Shown: positions 51,725-59,128 of the stretch, piece by piece
Numbering within the stretch: position 1 is the first letter of the stretch
Layout of the letters: each line of letters begins with the position of its first letter
Assembly: GCF_900625105.1 (NCBI RefSeq)
Contig: NZ_UYYD01000002.1
Location: forward strand, 1 to 64,000
Source of the DNA: Agathobaculum sp. Marseille-P7918
GTDB lineage: Bacteria; Bacillota; Clostridia; Oscillospirales; Butyricicoccaceae
Length of the DNA stretch: 64,000 bases
Reading direction: 5' to 3'
The notes under the pieces: generated by a model
What the model was told of the DNA's origin: nothing
Databases searched by the model: none
Seen by the model: the letters and a program-made list of their open reading frames with translations, nothing else
Translations under genes and position numbers: made by a program

Positions 51725-52960
51725 ATGAAAGAGAAAAAACTGGTCATCACGGGCATGGGCGCGGTAACGCCCATCGGCATCGGGGTTTCCGCCTACTGGG
51801 ACGCGCTGATTTCCGGCCATTGCGGCATCGGCCGGATCACGCGTTTTGACGCGTCCGACCTGCCGGTGCAGATCGCGGCCGAGCTGAAGGACTTCGACCC
51901 GACGGCGTACATGCCCAAAACCCTGGCGCGCACCATGGACCCGTTCATGCAGTTCGCGTTCGCCGCGGCGCAGGAAGCGCTTGAGGACAGCGGCCTTGCC
52001 ATCGAACCCGAGGCCGAGCGCATCGGCATCGTCATGGGCACGGCCATGGACGGCGTGACCACGGTTGCGCAGACGCAGGCCGCATTTGACGCGGGCCACC
52101 GTGTCGGCCCGCGCTTTGTGCCCATGACCATCGGCAACATCGCCGCCGCGCAGATTGCCATTGCGCGCGGCATCCGCGGCCCGAGCCTGACACTCAACAC
52201 CGCCTGCTCGGCGGGCGGCGACGCGATCATGACCGCCGCCATGCTGCTGCGCGCGGGCGAGGCCGACGCCGTGCTCGCGGTCGGCGGCGAAAGCATCCTG
52301 TGCCCGATCGTCGTGTCCGGCCTGTCGCAGGCCAAGGCGCTTTCCCGCCGCAACGACGACCCCGAAACCGCCTGCCGTCCGTTCGACGCGGAGCGGGACG
52401 GTTTTGTCATCGGCGAGGGCGGCGGCGCGCTGCTGATCGAAACCGAGGAGCACGCGCTTGCGCGCGGCGCGCACATCCACGCCGAGCTGGCGGGCTACGC
52501 CAACACCTCGGATGCGCACCACGTCACCGCGCCCTGCCCGGACGGCGCGGGCGCTGCCCGCTGCATGCAGTTGGCGCTGCAAAAGGCCGGCATGCAGCCG
52601 TCCGACATCGGATACATCAACGCGCACGGCACCTCGACCATGCTCGGCGACAAGGCCGAGACGCTTGCGGTCAAGAACGTGTTCGGCGGCCGCGAAAGTG
52701 CGCCCCCGATGTCCTCGACCAAGTCCGCGACCGGCCATCTGATGGGCGCGGGCGGCCTGACCGAGGCGATCGCCTGCATCAAGGCGATCCAGACCGGCAT
52801 GCTGCCGCCGACGCTGCATCTGACCACCCCCGACCCGGACTGCGATCTGGATTATGTGCCGAACACCGCCCGTCCGGCGCAGATTTCCGCCGCGATGAGC
52901 AACTCGCTCGGCTTCGGCGGACAGAATTCCAGCGTGATCGTCAGCAAATACCAGAAATGA
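51725..52960 (+). CDS. fabF: Beta-ketoacyl-ACP synthase II (FabF-type)
   Basis: Condensing enzyme of 411 residues. The catalytic Cys is C161 in NTACSAGG, and the two His lie in NAHGTST and SATGHLMGAGG. GFGGQNSS is at the C-terminus. It stands apart from any fab cluster and is followed 12 bp later by an acyl-adenylate ligase. It may be a second, pathway-specific condensing enzyme rather than the housekeeping FabF. Confidence 0.93.
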   Translation: MKEKKLVITGMGAVTPIGIGVSAYWDALISGHCGIGRITRFDASDLPVQIAAELKDFDPTAYMPKTLARTMDPFMQFAFAAAQEALEDSGLAIEPEAERIGIVMGTAMDGVTTVAQTQAAFDAGHRVGPRFVPMTIGNIAAAQIAIARGIRGPSLTLNTACSAGGDAIMTAAMLLRAGEADAVLAVGGESILCPIVVSGLSQAKALSRRNDDPETACRPFDAERDGFVIGEGGGALLIETEEHALARGAHIHAELAGYANTSDAHHVTAPCPDGAGAARCMQLALQKAGMQPSDIGYINAHGTSTMLGDKAETLAVKNVFGGRESAPPMSSTKSATGHLMGAGGLTEAIACIKAIQTGMLPPTLHLTTPDPDCDLDYVPNTARPAQISAAMSNSLGFGGQNSSVIVSKYQK

Positions 52961-52972
52961 GGGAATCCCACT

Positions 52973-54613
52973 TTGCAGAATCAATACACCTATGATGTCA
53001 CCATGTTCCGCGACACGTTCGAAACGCGGTTCACCTACCTGAACGGTTTCCTGCGCAATGTTTCGCGCTTCGGCAGCCGCCCCGCGCTGCATGACCCGAT
53101 CTCCGGCCGCCGCTGGACCTATGCCCAGCTCAACGCCGAGGCCAACCGTCTGGCGCACGCGCTGCGCGCGGACGGCGTGGGCAAAAACGATGTGGTCATG
53201 TTCACCCTGCTCAACTCGCCCGAGTTTGTGTTCTGCTATCTGGCCGCACACAAGGTCGGCGCGATCGCCTGCCCGGTCAACTACCGGCAGGGCGCGGGCG
53301 AAATTGCACTCGTCATCGACGACAGCCGCCCCAAGGCCTTTTTCTATGACGCGGAGTTCGGCGAACTGTCCGGCGGCGCACTCGAAATGTGCCAGTGCAA
53401 GCCGGAAACCGTCGTCATGGTCGATTACAAGGGCGAGGCCGCCGCACCCGCGGGCCACACCCGGTATGAGGAATACGTCCTCGGCCAGCCCGAAACCGAT
53501 CCCCCGATCGACTTTGCGCCGCATATCTACGACGAAACCACCCGTCTGTACACCTCGGGCACGACCAACCGCCCCAAGGGTGTGCCGATCAACAATGTAA
53601 ACGAAGTGCTGTCCGCGCACGACGTGATGATGCACTTCCCGCTCGGCCCCACCGACCGCACGATGAACATGACCCCGTGGTTCCACCGCGGCGGCATCCA
53701 CTCGGGCGGCCCGTGCCCGACGCTGTACGCCGGCGGCGAGGTCGTCATCCTGCGCGACTTTGCGCCCAAGCGCTGTCTGGAGTACGCGGAAAAGTACCAG
53801 ATCTCGTTCCTGATCGGCGTGCCGACCATCATCGCGATGCTCGCCCGCACGCAGGAGCGCTCGCCCTCCGACCTGTCCGCGCTGCGCGGCATCGTCACCA
53901 TGGGCGCGCCGTTTGAAAAGGCTGCCTGTGAAAAATACATGCAGCTGCTGACCCCCAACATCTTCAACGGCTACGGCACGACCGAAACCTTCTGGAACAC
54001 CTTCCTGCGCCCGTTCGACCTGCCGGATATGGCCGGCTCGGCCGGTCGCTCGTGCACGGACGACGACGTGCGGCTGGTGCAGATCCGCGAGGACGGCACA
54101 CATGCCGAACCCGACCAGACCGTGCCGCGCGACGGCGAGACCCCGGGCGAAATCATCATTTCCTCGCCCGCCAAGAGCGCGTTCTGCTACTTCAACAACC
54201 CGGAAATGACGGCCAAGAAATTCTACAAGGGCTGGCTGTACACGGGCGACGTGGGCACCTGGGACGAAAACGAGTTCGTCACCGTGTCCGGCCGCAAGGA
54301 CGACATGATCGTCTCCGCGGGCGAAAACATCTACCCCACCCAGATCGAAGCGGTGCTCAACGAACACCCCAAGGTCGCGGAAAGCGCGGTCATCGGCATC
54401 CCGGACAAGCTGCGCGGCGAGGTCGTCGCGGCGTATGTCGTCCCGTCGGACGACAGCCTGACCGTGGAGGAGCTCAAAGACTACTGTGTGCACAGCCCGA
54501 TGCTGTCCTCCTACAAATGGCCCCGCATTTACAACATCGTCAAGGAACTGCCGCACACGGCAACCGGCAAGCTGATGCACTACAAACTGCGCCAGCAAAC
54601 TCAGGAAAAGTAA
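52973..54613 (+). CDS. Acyl-CoA/acyl-ACP ligase (AMP-forming)
   Basis: Adenylate-forming ligase of 546 residues. TRLYTSGTTNRPKGVPINN (ATP loop), NGYGTTETFWNTF, YTGDVGTWDENEFVTVSGRKDDMIVSAGENIYPTQIE (hinge) and TGKLMHYKLRQQ (catalytic Lys). It starts with TTG at 52973, 12 bp after fabF, so both are in one operon. Substrate is unknown; pairing with a ketosynthase suggests activation of an unusual acid for chain extension or membrane lipid. Confidence 0.88.
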   Translation: MQNQYTYDVTMFRDTFETRFTYLNGFLRNVSRFGSRPALHDPISGRRWTYAQLNAEANRLAHALRADGVGKNDVVMFTLLNSPEFVFCYLAAHKVGAIACPVNYRQGAGEIALVIDDSRPKAFFYDAEFGELSGGALEMCQCKPETVVMVDYKGEAAAPAGHTRYEEYVLGQPETDPPIDFAPHIYDETTRLYTSGTTNRPKGVPINNVNEVLSAHDVMMHFPLGPTDRTMNMTPWFHRGGIHSGGPCPTLYAGGEVVILRDFAPKRCLEYAEKYQISFLIGVPTIIAMLARTQERSPSDLSALRGIVTMGAPFEKAACEKYMQLLTPNIFNGYGTTETFWNTFLRPFDLPDMAGSAGRSCTDDDVRLVQIREDGTHAEPDQTVPRDGETPGEIIISSPAKSAFCYFNNPEMTAKKFYKGWLYTGDVGTWDENEFVTVSGRKDDMIVSAGENIYPTQIEAVLNEHPKVAESAVIGIPDKLRGEVVAAYVVPSDDSLTVEELKDYCVHSPMLSSYKWPRIYNIVKELPHTATGKLMHYKLRQQTQEK

Positions 54614-54616
54614 AAC

Positions 54617-54652
54617 AAAAGACGGCTTGAGGACTTCTCAAGCCGTCTTTTT
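54617..54652. terminator. Terminator between ligase and antiporter genes
   Basis: AAAAGACGGCTTGAG-GACTT-CTCAAGCCGTC then TTTTT; it works in both directions for the two convergent genes. Confidence 0.85.
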
Positions 54653-54658
54653 CTGTGT

Positions 54659-55861
54659 TCAGGCCGCGCTTTGCTGCGGCGCTTCCGCCTGCCCAAGCAG
54701 GCGGCGGTAGGTCAGGTCGATCGCAAACGCACCGAGCGGCGCCGTGATCAGGATGGCGAGCACCGCCACGGTCAGCACGATCTGCCCGCAGCCCAATCCC
54801 ATGGTCAGCGGCACCGAGCCGATTGCGGCCTGCACGGTCGCCTTGGGCGTGTAGGCGATCATGCAGAACAGGCGCTCCTTCGCGGACAGCGGCGTGCGCA
54901 GCAGGCAGACGAACACGCCCGCCATGCGGAACACCAGCGCGCCGAGCACGACCAGCACGGCCGCCACGCCCGCCGCCGCGGCATAGCCGATGTCCACCGT
55001 CGCGCCGACCAGCACGAACAGCAGCACCTCGGCCGCGACCCACAGACGGTTGTACTTGCCCGACAGGCGCGCGGCCAGCTCGGGACGGCGGCGGTTGATC
55101 GCAATGCCGCAGCTCATGACCGCGAGCAGGCCGGAAAACGGCACGATGCCCTTGACCGCGTTTTCGAGCGCGACGAACAGGAACGATACGCTGAGCAGCA
55201 CGATCACCTTGACCGAGTCGCGCACATGGATGCGACGGTACACCGCGCCGAAGGCAACGCCCACGGCCAACCCCACGATGATGCCGGTCACGATCGAGAT
55301 CGGGATCTGCACAAAGGTCGCGGGCGAGAACGTGCCGCCCTGCGCCAGACCGGTGAACGCGGTGAACATGACGATGACGAACACGTCGTCCACCGAGGCA
55401 CCCGCCAAAATCATCTGCGGGATGCTGCGGCGCGTGCCGAAGCCCAGTTCCATCAGGCGCAGCATCTTGGGCACGATCACCGCGGGCGACACCGCCGCGA
55501 CCACCGCGCCCATGATCGCGGCATCCAGCACCGAAATCCCGAGCAGGTGCGGCGCGATCGTCACCATGCCCACGATTTCAAAGCACGCGGGCACGAAGCA
55601 CAGCAGCACCGCCGGGCGGCCCACCTTTTTCAGATCCTCCAGATTGAGCGACAAGCCCGCGCGCGTCAGGATGATGATGAGCGCAAGCTGCCGCAGGTCG
55701 GCCGAGATCCCCAGAATGGACGCATCCAGCAGGTCGAGCACATACGGACCGAGCAGGATACCGGTCAGCAGCATGCCCAGCAGACTGGGCAGCCGCAGCC
55801 GCGTCACGATCCACCCTAAACTCATCCCCACCAGAAAAATCAGGGCAAGACTTGTCAACAT
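54659..55861 (-). CDS. Cation:proton antiporter (CPA family), fluoride-regulated
   Basis: Membrane protein of 400 residues with 12-13 helices. The KefB/NhaP-type core reads LRLPSLLGMLLTGILLGPYVLD, RAGLSLNLEDLKK, GAVVAAVSPAVIVPKML and GASVDDVFVIVMFTAF; the last two form the ion site. It is under a fluoride riboswitch, so a role in fluoride resistance (ion or pH balance, or fluoride export) is likely. The start at 55861 follows AAGGAGG; a longer frame into the riboswitch is not used. Confidence 0.9.
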   Translation of the reverse strand: MLTSLALIFLVGMSLGWIVTRLRLPSLLGMLLTGILLGPYVLDLLDASILGISADLRQLALIIILTRAGLSLNLEDLKKVGRPAVLLCFVPACFEIVGMVTIAPHLLGISVLDAAIMGAVVAAVSPAVIVPKMLRLMELGFGTRRSIPQMILAGASVDDVFVIVMFTAFTGLAQGGTFSPATFVQIPISIVTGIIVGLAVGVAFGAVYRRIHVRDSVKVIVLLSVSFLFVALENAVKGIVPFSGLLAVMSCGIAINRRRPELAARLSGKYNRLWVAAEVLLFVLVGATVDIGYAAAAGVAAVLVVLGALVFRMAGVFVCLLRTPLSAKERLFCMIAYTPKATVQAAIGSVPLTMGLGCGQIVLTVAVLAILITAPLGAFAIDLTYRRLLGQAEAPQQSAA

Positions 55862-55896
55862 ATTGTTTTCCTCCTTGTTTTCCCGTTTGCAGGCAC

Positions 55897-55992
55897 AAAA
55901 AAAGCCGATGCCCCTGCAAACCATTTGCAGAAGTCATCAGCTAATCAGCGGTTTTGGCGCCATGCCACGGGAGAACTTCATTCCCTCGGATG
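55897..55992 (-). promoter_or_regulatory. Fluoride (crcB-type) riboswitch with terminator
   Basis: Minus strand: GAGGGAATGAAG, CTCCC, a small extra hairpin, AAAACCGCTGATTAG and then CTGATGACTTCTGC. This matches the crcB order GGG-ATGARG...CCC...AAAC-stem-GCTGATG-CYTCT, with the pseudoknot pair AATGAAG/CTTCTGC covarying. AGCTGATG can pair instead with CATCGGCT in front of seven T (55897-55941) to form a terminator, so fluoride binding should allow read-through. Confidence 0.83.
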
Positions 55993-55994
55993 GT

Positions 55995-56023
55995 ATTATA
56001 CCCCGCGCTGCCGCCGCTGTCAA
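55995..56023 (-). promoter_or_regulatory. Promoter of the antiporter
   Basis: TTGACA (56018-56023), 17-bp spacer, TATAAT (55995-56000): a perfect sigma-A promoter at the riboswitch 5' end. Confidence 0.92.
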
Positions 56024-56027
56024 GCGC

Positions 56028-56071
56028 TATGTGAGCAAATCACATACAGCGGCCCGCAGAACGCGTATACT
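56028..56071 (+). promoter_or_regulatory. Crp/Fnr-like site and promoter of the ferredoxin gene
   Basis: The dyad TATGTGA-GCAAA-TCACATA (56028-56046) is centred 41-42 bp before the start point predicted from the -10 box TATACT (56066-56071). No -35 box is present, as is usual for class II activation by Crp/Fnr proteins. The site also lies five bases from the -35 box of the divergent antiporter promoter. Confidence 0.65.
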
Positions 56072-56114
56072 GTTGCTATCACTACATCAGGCATCAGCCT
56101 GCACGGAGGTACTT

Positions 56115-56321
56115 ATGCTGTCCAAACGATTTGCCCAAACCGACCGCACCCGCTGCGTCTCCTGCGGCGCGTGCACCAAGCAATGTCCGCGCGACGCCAT
56201 CCGCATCCACCATGGCTGCTACGCGGTCATCGACGCGCTGCGCTGCGTCGGCTGCGGAAAATGCGCCAAGATCTGTCCGGCCGACTGCATCACGCTGCAC
56301 GAACGGGAGGTGCAGGCATGA
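56115..56321 (+). CDS. 2[4Fe-4S] ferredoxin-type protein
   Basis: Protein of 68 residues with two cluster motifs, CVSCGACTKQCP and CVGCGKCAKICP, the standard Cx2Cx2Cx3CP spacing of bacterial ferredoxins. GGAGG lies five bases before the ATG. Its stop overlaps the start of the membrane protein gene by four bases, so the two form one functional unit, probably moving electrons to a membrane Fe-S protein. Confidence 0.9.
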   Translation: MLSKRFAQTDRTRCVSCGACTKQCPRDAIRIHHGCYAVIDALRCVGCGKCAKICPADCITLHEREVQA

Positions 56322-56902
56322 ACAAGCAAAAGCACTGGTATGACTACTTATGGCTGTGGTCGATCGCGTTTTTCGTGCTCGGCTTTTTCAACATCCTGTT
56401 CGCGTGGCTCGGCATGCTGGACTTCGGCCTGCCGCTGCTGTTTGCCCTGTTCGGCGGCAACAAATTTTTCTGCAACAACCTGTGCGGCCGCGGACAGCTG
56501 TTTTCCCTGCTCGGCGGACGCTTTGGGCTGTCGCGCGGCAAGCCCGCGCCCCGCTGGCTGAGCTCCAAATGGTTCCGCTACGGCTTTCTGGTCTTTTTCC
56601 TTGCCATGTTCGGCAACATGCTGTTCCAGACCTATCTGGTCGGCGCGGGCGCGTCCTCGCTGCGCGAAAGCATCAAGCTGTTCTGGACCTTCCGCCTGCC
56701 GTGGGACTGGGCGTACACCGCGGGCACCGTGCCCGCTTGGGTCGCGCAGTTCAGCTTCGGCTTTTACAGTCTGATGCTGACCTCGCTCCTGATCGGCCTG
56801 ATCGCCATGGTGCTGTTCCGGCCGCGCACCTGGTGCTCGTTCTGCCCGATGGGCAGCATGACACAGGGCATCTGCAAGCTCAAACGCCTCGGCAAAGACT
56901 GA
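56318..56902 (+). CDS. NapH/YccM-like membrane Fe-S protein
   Basis: Protein of 194 residues with about four membrane helices (WSIAFFVLGFFNILFAWLGM; LPLLFALFGG; YGFLVFFLAMFGNMLF; FYSLMLTSLLIGLIAMVLF). Two cysteine motifs, FFCNNLCGRGQL and TWCSFCPMGSMTQGIC, recall the CxxCP motifs of NapH, NosR and RnfD-like electron-transfer proteins but are incomplete. It is coupled to the ferredoxin upstream. A membrane electron-transfer role is inferred. Confidence 0.75.
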   Translation: MNKQKHWYDYLWLWSIAFFVLGFFNILFAWLGMLDFGLPLLFALFGGNKFFCNNLCGRGQLFSLLGGRFGLSRGKPAPRWLSSKWFRYGFLVFFLAMFGNMLFQTYLVGAGASSLRESIKLFWTFRLPWDWAYTAGTVPAWVAQFSFGFYSLMLTSLLIGLIAMVLFRPRTWCSFCPMGSMTQGICKLKRLGKD

Positions 56903-56908
56903 CCCGCA

Positions 56909-56946
56909 AACCCGAAGAACGCAGCACCGCGTTCTTCGGGTTTTTT
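56909..56946 (+). terminator. Terminator before the bil operon
   Basis: AACCCGAAGAACGC-AGCACC-GCGTTCTTCGGG then six T. Confidence 0.88.
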
Positions 56947-56982
56947 GCATTTGTGAACAAATCGAAAACTTCTCTTTTTCTT

Positions 56983-57025
56983 CTTGACTTTGTCAAGTGT
57001 TCGGCTTATACTTGACAAAGTCAAG
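56983..57025 (+). promoter_or_regulatory. bilQRS promoter with two MarR operators
   Basis: TTGACT (56984-56989), 17-bp spacer, TATACT (57007-57012). Two perfect palindromes, CTTGACTTTGTCAAG (56983-56997) and CTTGACAAAGTCAAG (57011-57025), cover the -35 box and the region from the -10 box onward. They are 28 bp apart centre to centre and are complements of each other. Confidence 0.85.
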
Positions 57026-57042
57026 AAAGGAGCGCACACCAC

Positions 57043-57471
57043 ATGGTCAATACCCTGGCATACTATTCCACCGTACTTTCCCGCAGCTTTGCCGCCTACA
57101 CCGGACATGTGCTCGAGCAGATCGGGCTGAGCCAAGGGCTGCTGTACCTGCTGCTGTATGTCGGCCGGCATCCGGGCTGCACGCAGTCCGAACTGACAAG
57201 CGCCCTCGGTCTGGACTGGGGCTACTGCCAGCGCAGCACGCTGCGGCTGGTGGAGGACGGTTTCTTCCTGCGGGAAAAGCAGGGCCGCGCCTACCGCCTC
57301 TCGCTCAGCGAGAAAGGCATGCGGGCGTTTGAAACCAGCCATCAGGTCTTTTTCGACTGGGATGACCAAGCCCTGCAGCCGCTCACCCCGGAAGAACGCG
57401 CGCAGCTGCTGACGCTGCTCGCCAAAGTCAAGCAAAAGGAAGCGAGTACCAAGCTATGTACGAGACGATAA
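57043..57471 (+). CDS. bilQ: MarR-family regulator of the bilirubin reductase operon
   Basis: Winged-helix regulator of 142 residues (QSELTSALGLDWGYCQRSTLRLVEDGFFLREKQGRAYRLSLSEKG). It is the first gene of the three-gene operon and sits behind two operator palindromes, so self-repression relieved by a tetrapyrrole or related ligand is plausible. Its end overlaps bilR by 16 bp. The name rests on the operon order described for bilQRS. Confidence 0.85.
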   Translation: MVNTLAYYSTVLSRSFAAYTGHVLEQIGLSQGLLYLLLYVGRHPGCTQSELTSALGLDWGYCQRSTLRLVEDGFFLREKQGRAYRLSLSEKGMRAFETSHQVFFDWDDQALQPLTPEERAQLLTLLAKVKQKEASTKLCTRR

Positions 57472-58568
57472 ACAGCCCGGTCAACTACGGCGGGCTGACC
57501 TTAAAAAACCGCATCATTTTCTCCCCCACCTCGATGGGCCTGCCCGAGGACGAACTGATCGCGCGCTATCGCGCCATCGCCCAAGGCGGCTGCGCGATGA
57601 TCATCATCGGCGACGTGCCCGTGCGCAAACACGGTTTCGGCCCGTCGCTCTACACCAAAAAGGGCTTTGCCCTCTATCAGCGCATCGCCCAAACCGTGCA
57701 CGCCGAGGGCTGCCTGCTGTGCGCCCAGCTGCACCAGTCGGATTCCAATATCAAGGCGATGCTCAAGTATATCCCGGGCGTGCTGACCAAGCGCATCAGC
57801 CCGGCCGACCTGCGTCCGCTGCTAAATGCACAGGTCGGGCCGTATATCACCAACCTGCCGGTCAAAAAGATCCGCGAAATCACCGAGAGCTTCGGCGAGG
57901 CCGCCGTGCTCGCCCGCAAGGCGGGCTTCGACATGGTGCAGATCCACGGCGACCGCATGTGCGGCAGCTTCAGCTCCACGGTTTACAACCACCGCACGGA
58001 CGAATACGGCGGCAGCCCGGAAAACTGCGCACGCTTCGCAGCCGAGGCGGTCGCAGCCGTGCGCCGCCGCCTGCCCGACATCCCGATCGACTACAAGCTG
58101 GCCGTGCGGCAGGAAAACCCGCATTACGGCAACGCGGGTGTGCTGGCGGAAGAGCTGCCGGTGTTCGTGCCGCTGCTCGAACAGGCGGGCGTGACCAGCT
58201 TCCATGTGACGCTCGCGAACCACGGCGAGCTGACCGACACCATCCCGCCCGCAAACCACCCGTATTTCGCGGGGGAAGGCTGCTTTCTGCCGTTCTGCGA
58301 CGCCGTGCGGCAACTGACCCGACTGCCCATCTGCGGCGTCGGCGGCCTGACCCGGCCCGACTTTGTCGAGCAGCAGCTGGCCTCCGGCCGCATCGACTGC
58401 GCCGCGATGAGCCGCCAGCTGATCGCCGATCCGGACTGGCCGCGCAAGGTCTGCACCGGAAACGCAGCCCAAATCCATCGCTGCGTGCGCTGCAACAAGA
58501 AATGCCTGGGCGGCATGATGGCGCACCAGGGGGTTCACTGCATCTATGAAAGGAAGGACAACGCATGA
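57456..58568 (+). CDS. bilR: Bilirubin reductase, Old-Yellow-Enzyme family
   Basis: Flavin-dependent reductase of 370 residues, only the TIM-barrel part of the 2,4-dienoyl-CoA-reductase/OYE family, without the C-terminal FAD/NAD domain. It has LKNRIIFSPTSMGLPEDELIARYRAIAQGG at the N-terminus. HGDR stands at residues 164-167 in MVQIHGDRMCGSFSSTVYNHRTDEYGGSPENCARF, the motif reported for bilirubin reductases. The C-terminal CxxCNKKCLGG (CVRCNKKCLGG) belongs to the family Fe-S motif. It reduces bilirubin to urobilinogen in the gut. Confidence 0.9.
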   Translation: MYETINSPVNYGGLTLKNRIIFSPTSMGLPEDELIARYRAIAQGGCAMIIIGDVPVRKHGFGPSLYTKKGFALYQRIAQTVHAEGCLLCAQLHQSDSNIKAMLKYIPGVLTKRISPADLRPLLNAQVGPYITNLPVKKIREITESFGEAAVLARKAGFDMVQIHGDRMCGSFSSTVYNHRTDEYGGSPENCARFAAEAVAAVRRRLPDIPIDYKLAVRQENPHYGNAGVLAEELPVFVPLLEQAGVTSFHVTLANHGELTDTIPPANHPYFAGEGCFLPFCDAVRQLTRLPICGVGGLTRPDFVEQQLASGRIDCAAMSRQLIADPDWPRKVCTGNAAQIHRCVRCNKKCLGGMMAHQGVHCIYERKDNA

Positions 58569-59050
58569 CTTACGCAATCGTTTACAGCAGCAAGACCGGC
58601 AACACCCGCCTGCTGGCCGAAACCATCCGCGATACCCTGCCCGCAGCCGACTGCCTATATTTCGGCGCGCCGGACGACGCGGCGCTGCGCGCCGACCGCA
58701 TCTACGTCGGCTTCTGGACGGACAAGGGCACCTGCGACGCGGACACCGCGGCATTCCTCGCGCGCGTGACCACGCAGGAGGTGTTCCTGTTCGGCACGGC
58801 GGGCTTTGGCGGTGCGCCGGAATACTTTGACAAAATTCTGTCCGCCGCGCGGCGCAACTTGCCGGAGGGCGCGGCCGTGTGCGGCAGCTACATGTGCCAG
58901 GGCAAGATGCCCATGGCCGTGCGCGCCCGCTATGAACAGATGGAGGACAGCCCGCGCCGACAGATGATGCTCGACAACTTTGACGCCGCCCTGTCCCATC
59001 CGGACGAGGCCGCCCTGTCCCGCCTGCAGGACGCGGTGCAAAACCAATAA
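58565..59050 (+). CDS. bilS: Flavodoxin-like partner of bilirubin reductase
   Basis: Flavodoxin-fold protein of 161 residues with the FMN loop IVYSSKTGNTRLLAETI and FGTAGFGG near the isoalloxazine. It overlaps bilR by four bases. In the described bilQRS operon the flavodoxin is thought to bring electrons to BilR. Terminator at 59076-59115. Confidence 0.88.
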   Translation: MTYAIVYSSKTGNTRLLAETIRDTLPAADCLYFGAPDDAALRADRIYVGFWTDKGTCDADTAAFLARVTTQEVFLFGTAGFGGAPEYFDKILSAARRNLPEGAAVCGSYMCQGKMPMAVRARYEQMEDSPRRQMMLDNFDAALSHPDEAALSRLQDAVQNQ

Positions 59051-59075
59051 GGGAGAAATCCCGCCCACACAAACC

Positions 59076-59115
59076 AAAAGCCGATGTGTAGATCATCCGC
59101 ACATCGGCTTTTTTC
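59076..59115. terminator. Terminator after bilS
   Basis: AAAAGCCGATGTG ... CACATCGGC then seven T; the next gene is convergent and may share it. Confidence 0.85.
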
Positions 59116-59128
59116 TTTTTGTATGGCA

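Noticed and set aside
51596-54598. A 1,000-codon minus-strand ORF
   Set aside because: Antisense to fabF and the ligase; no domain and no ribosome site.
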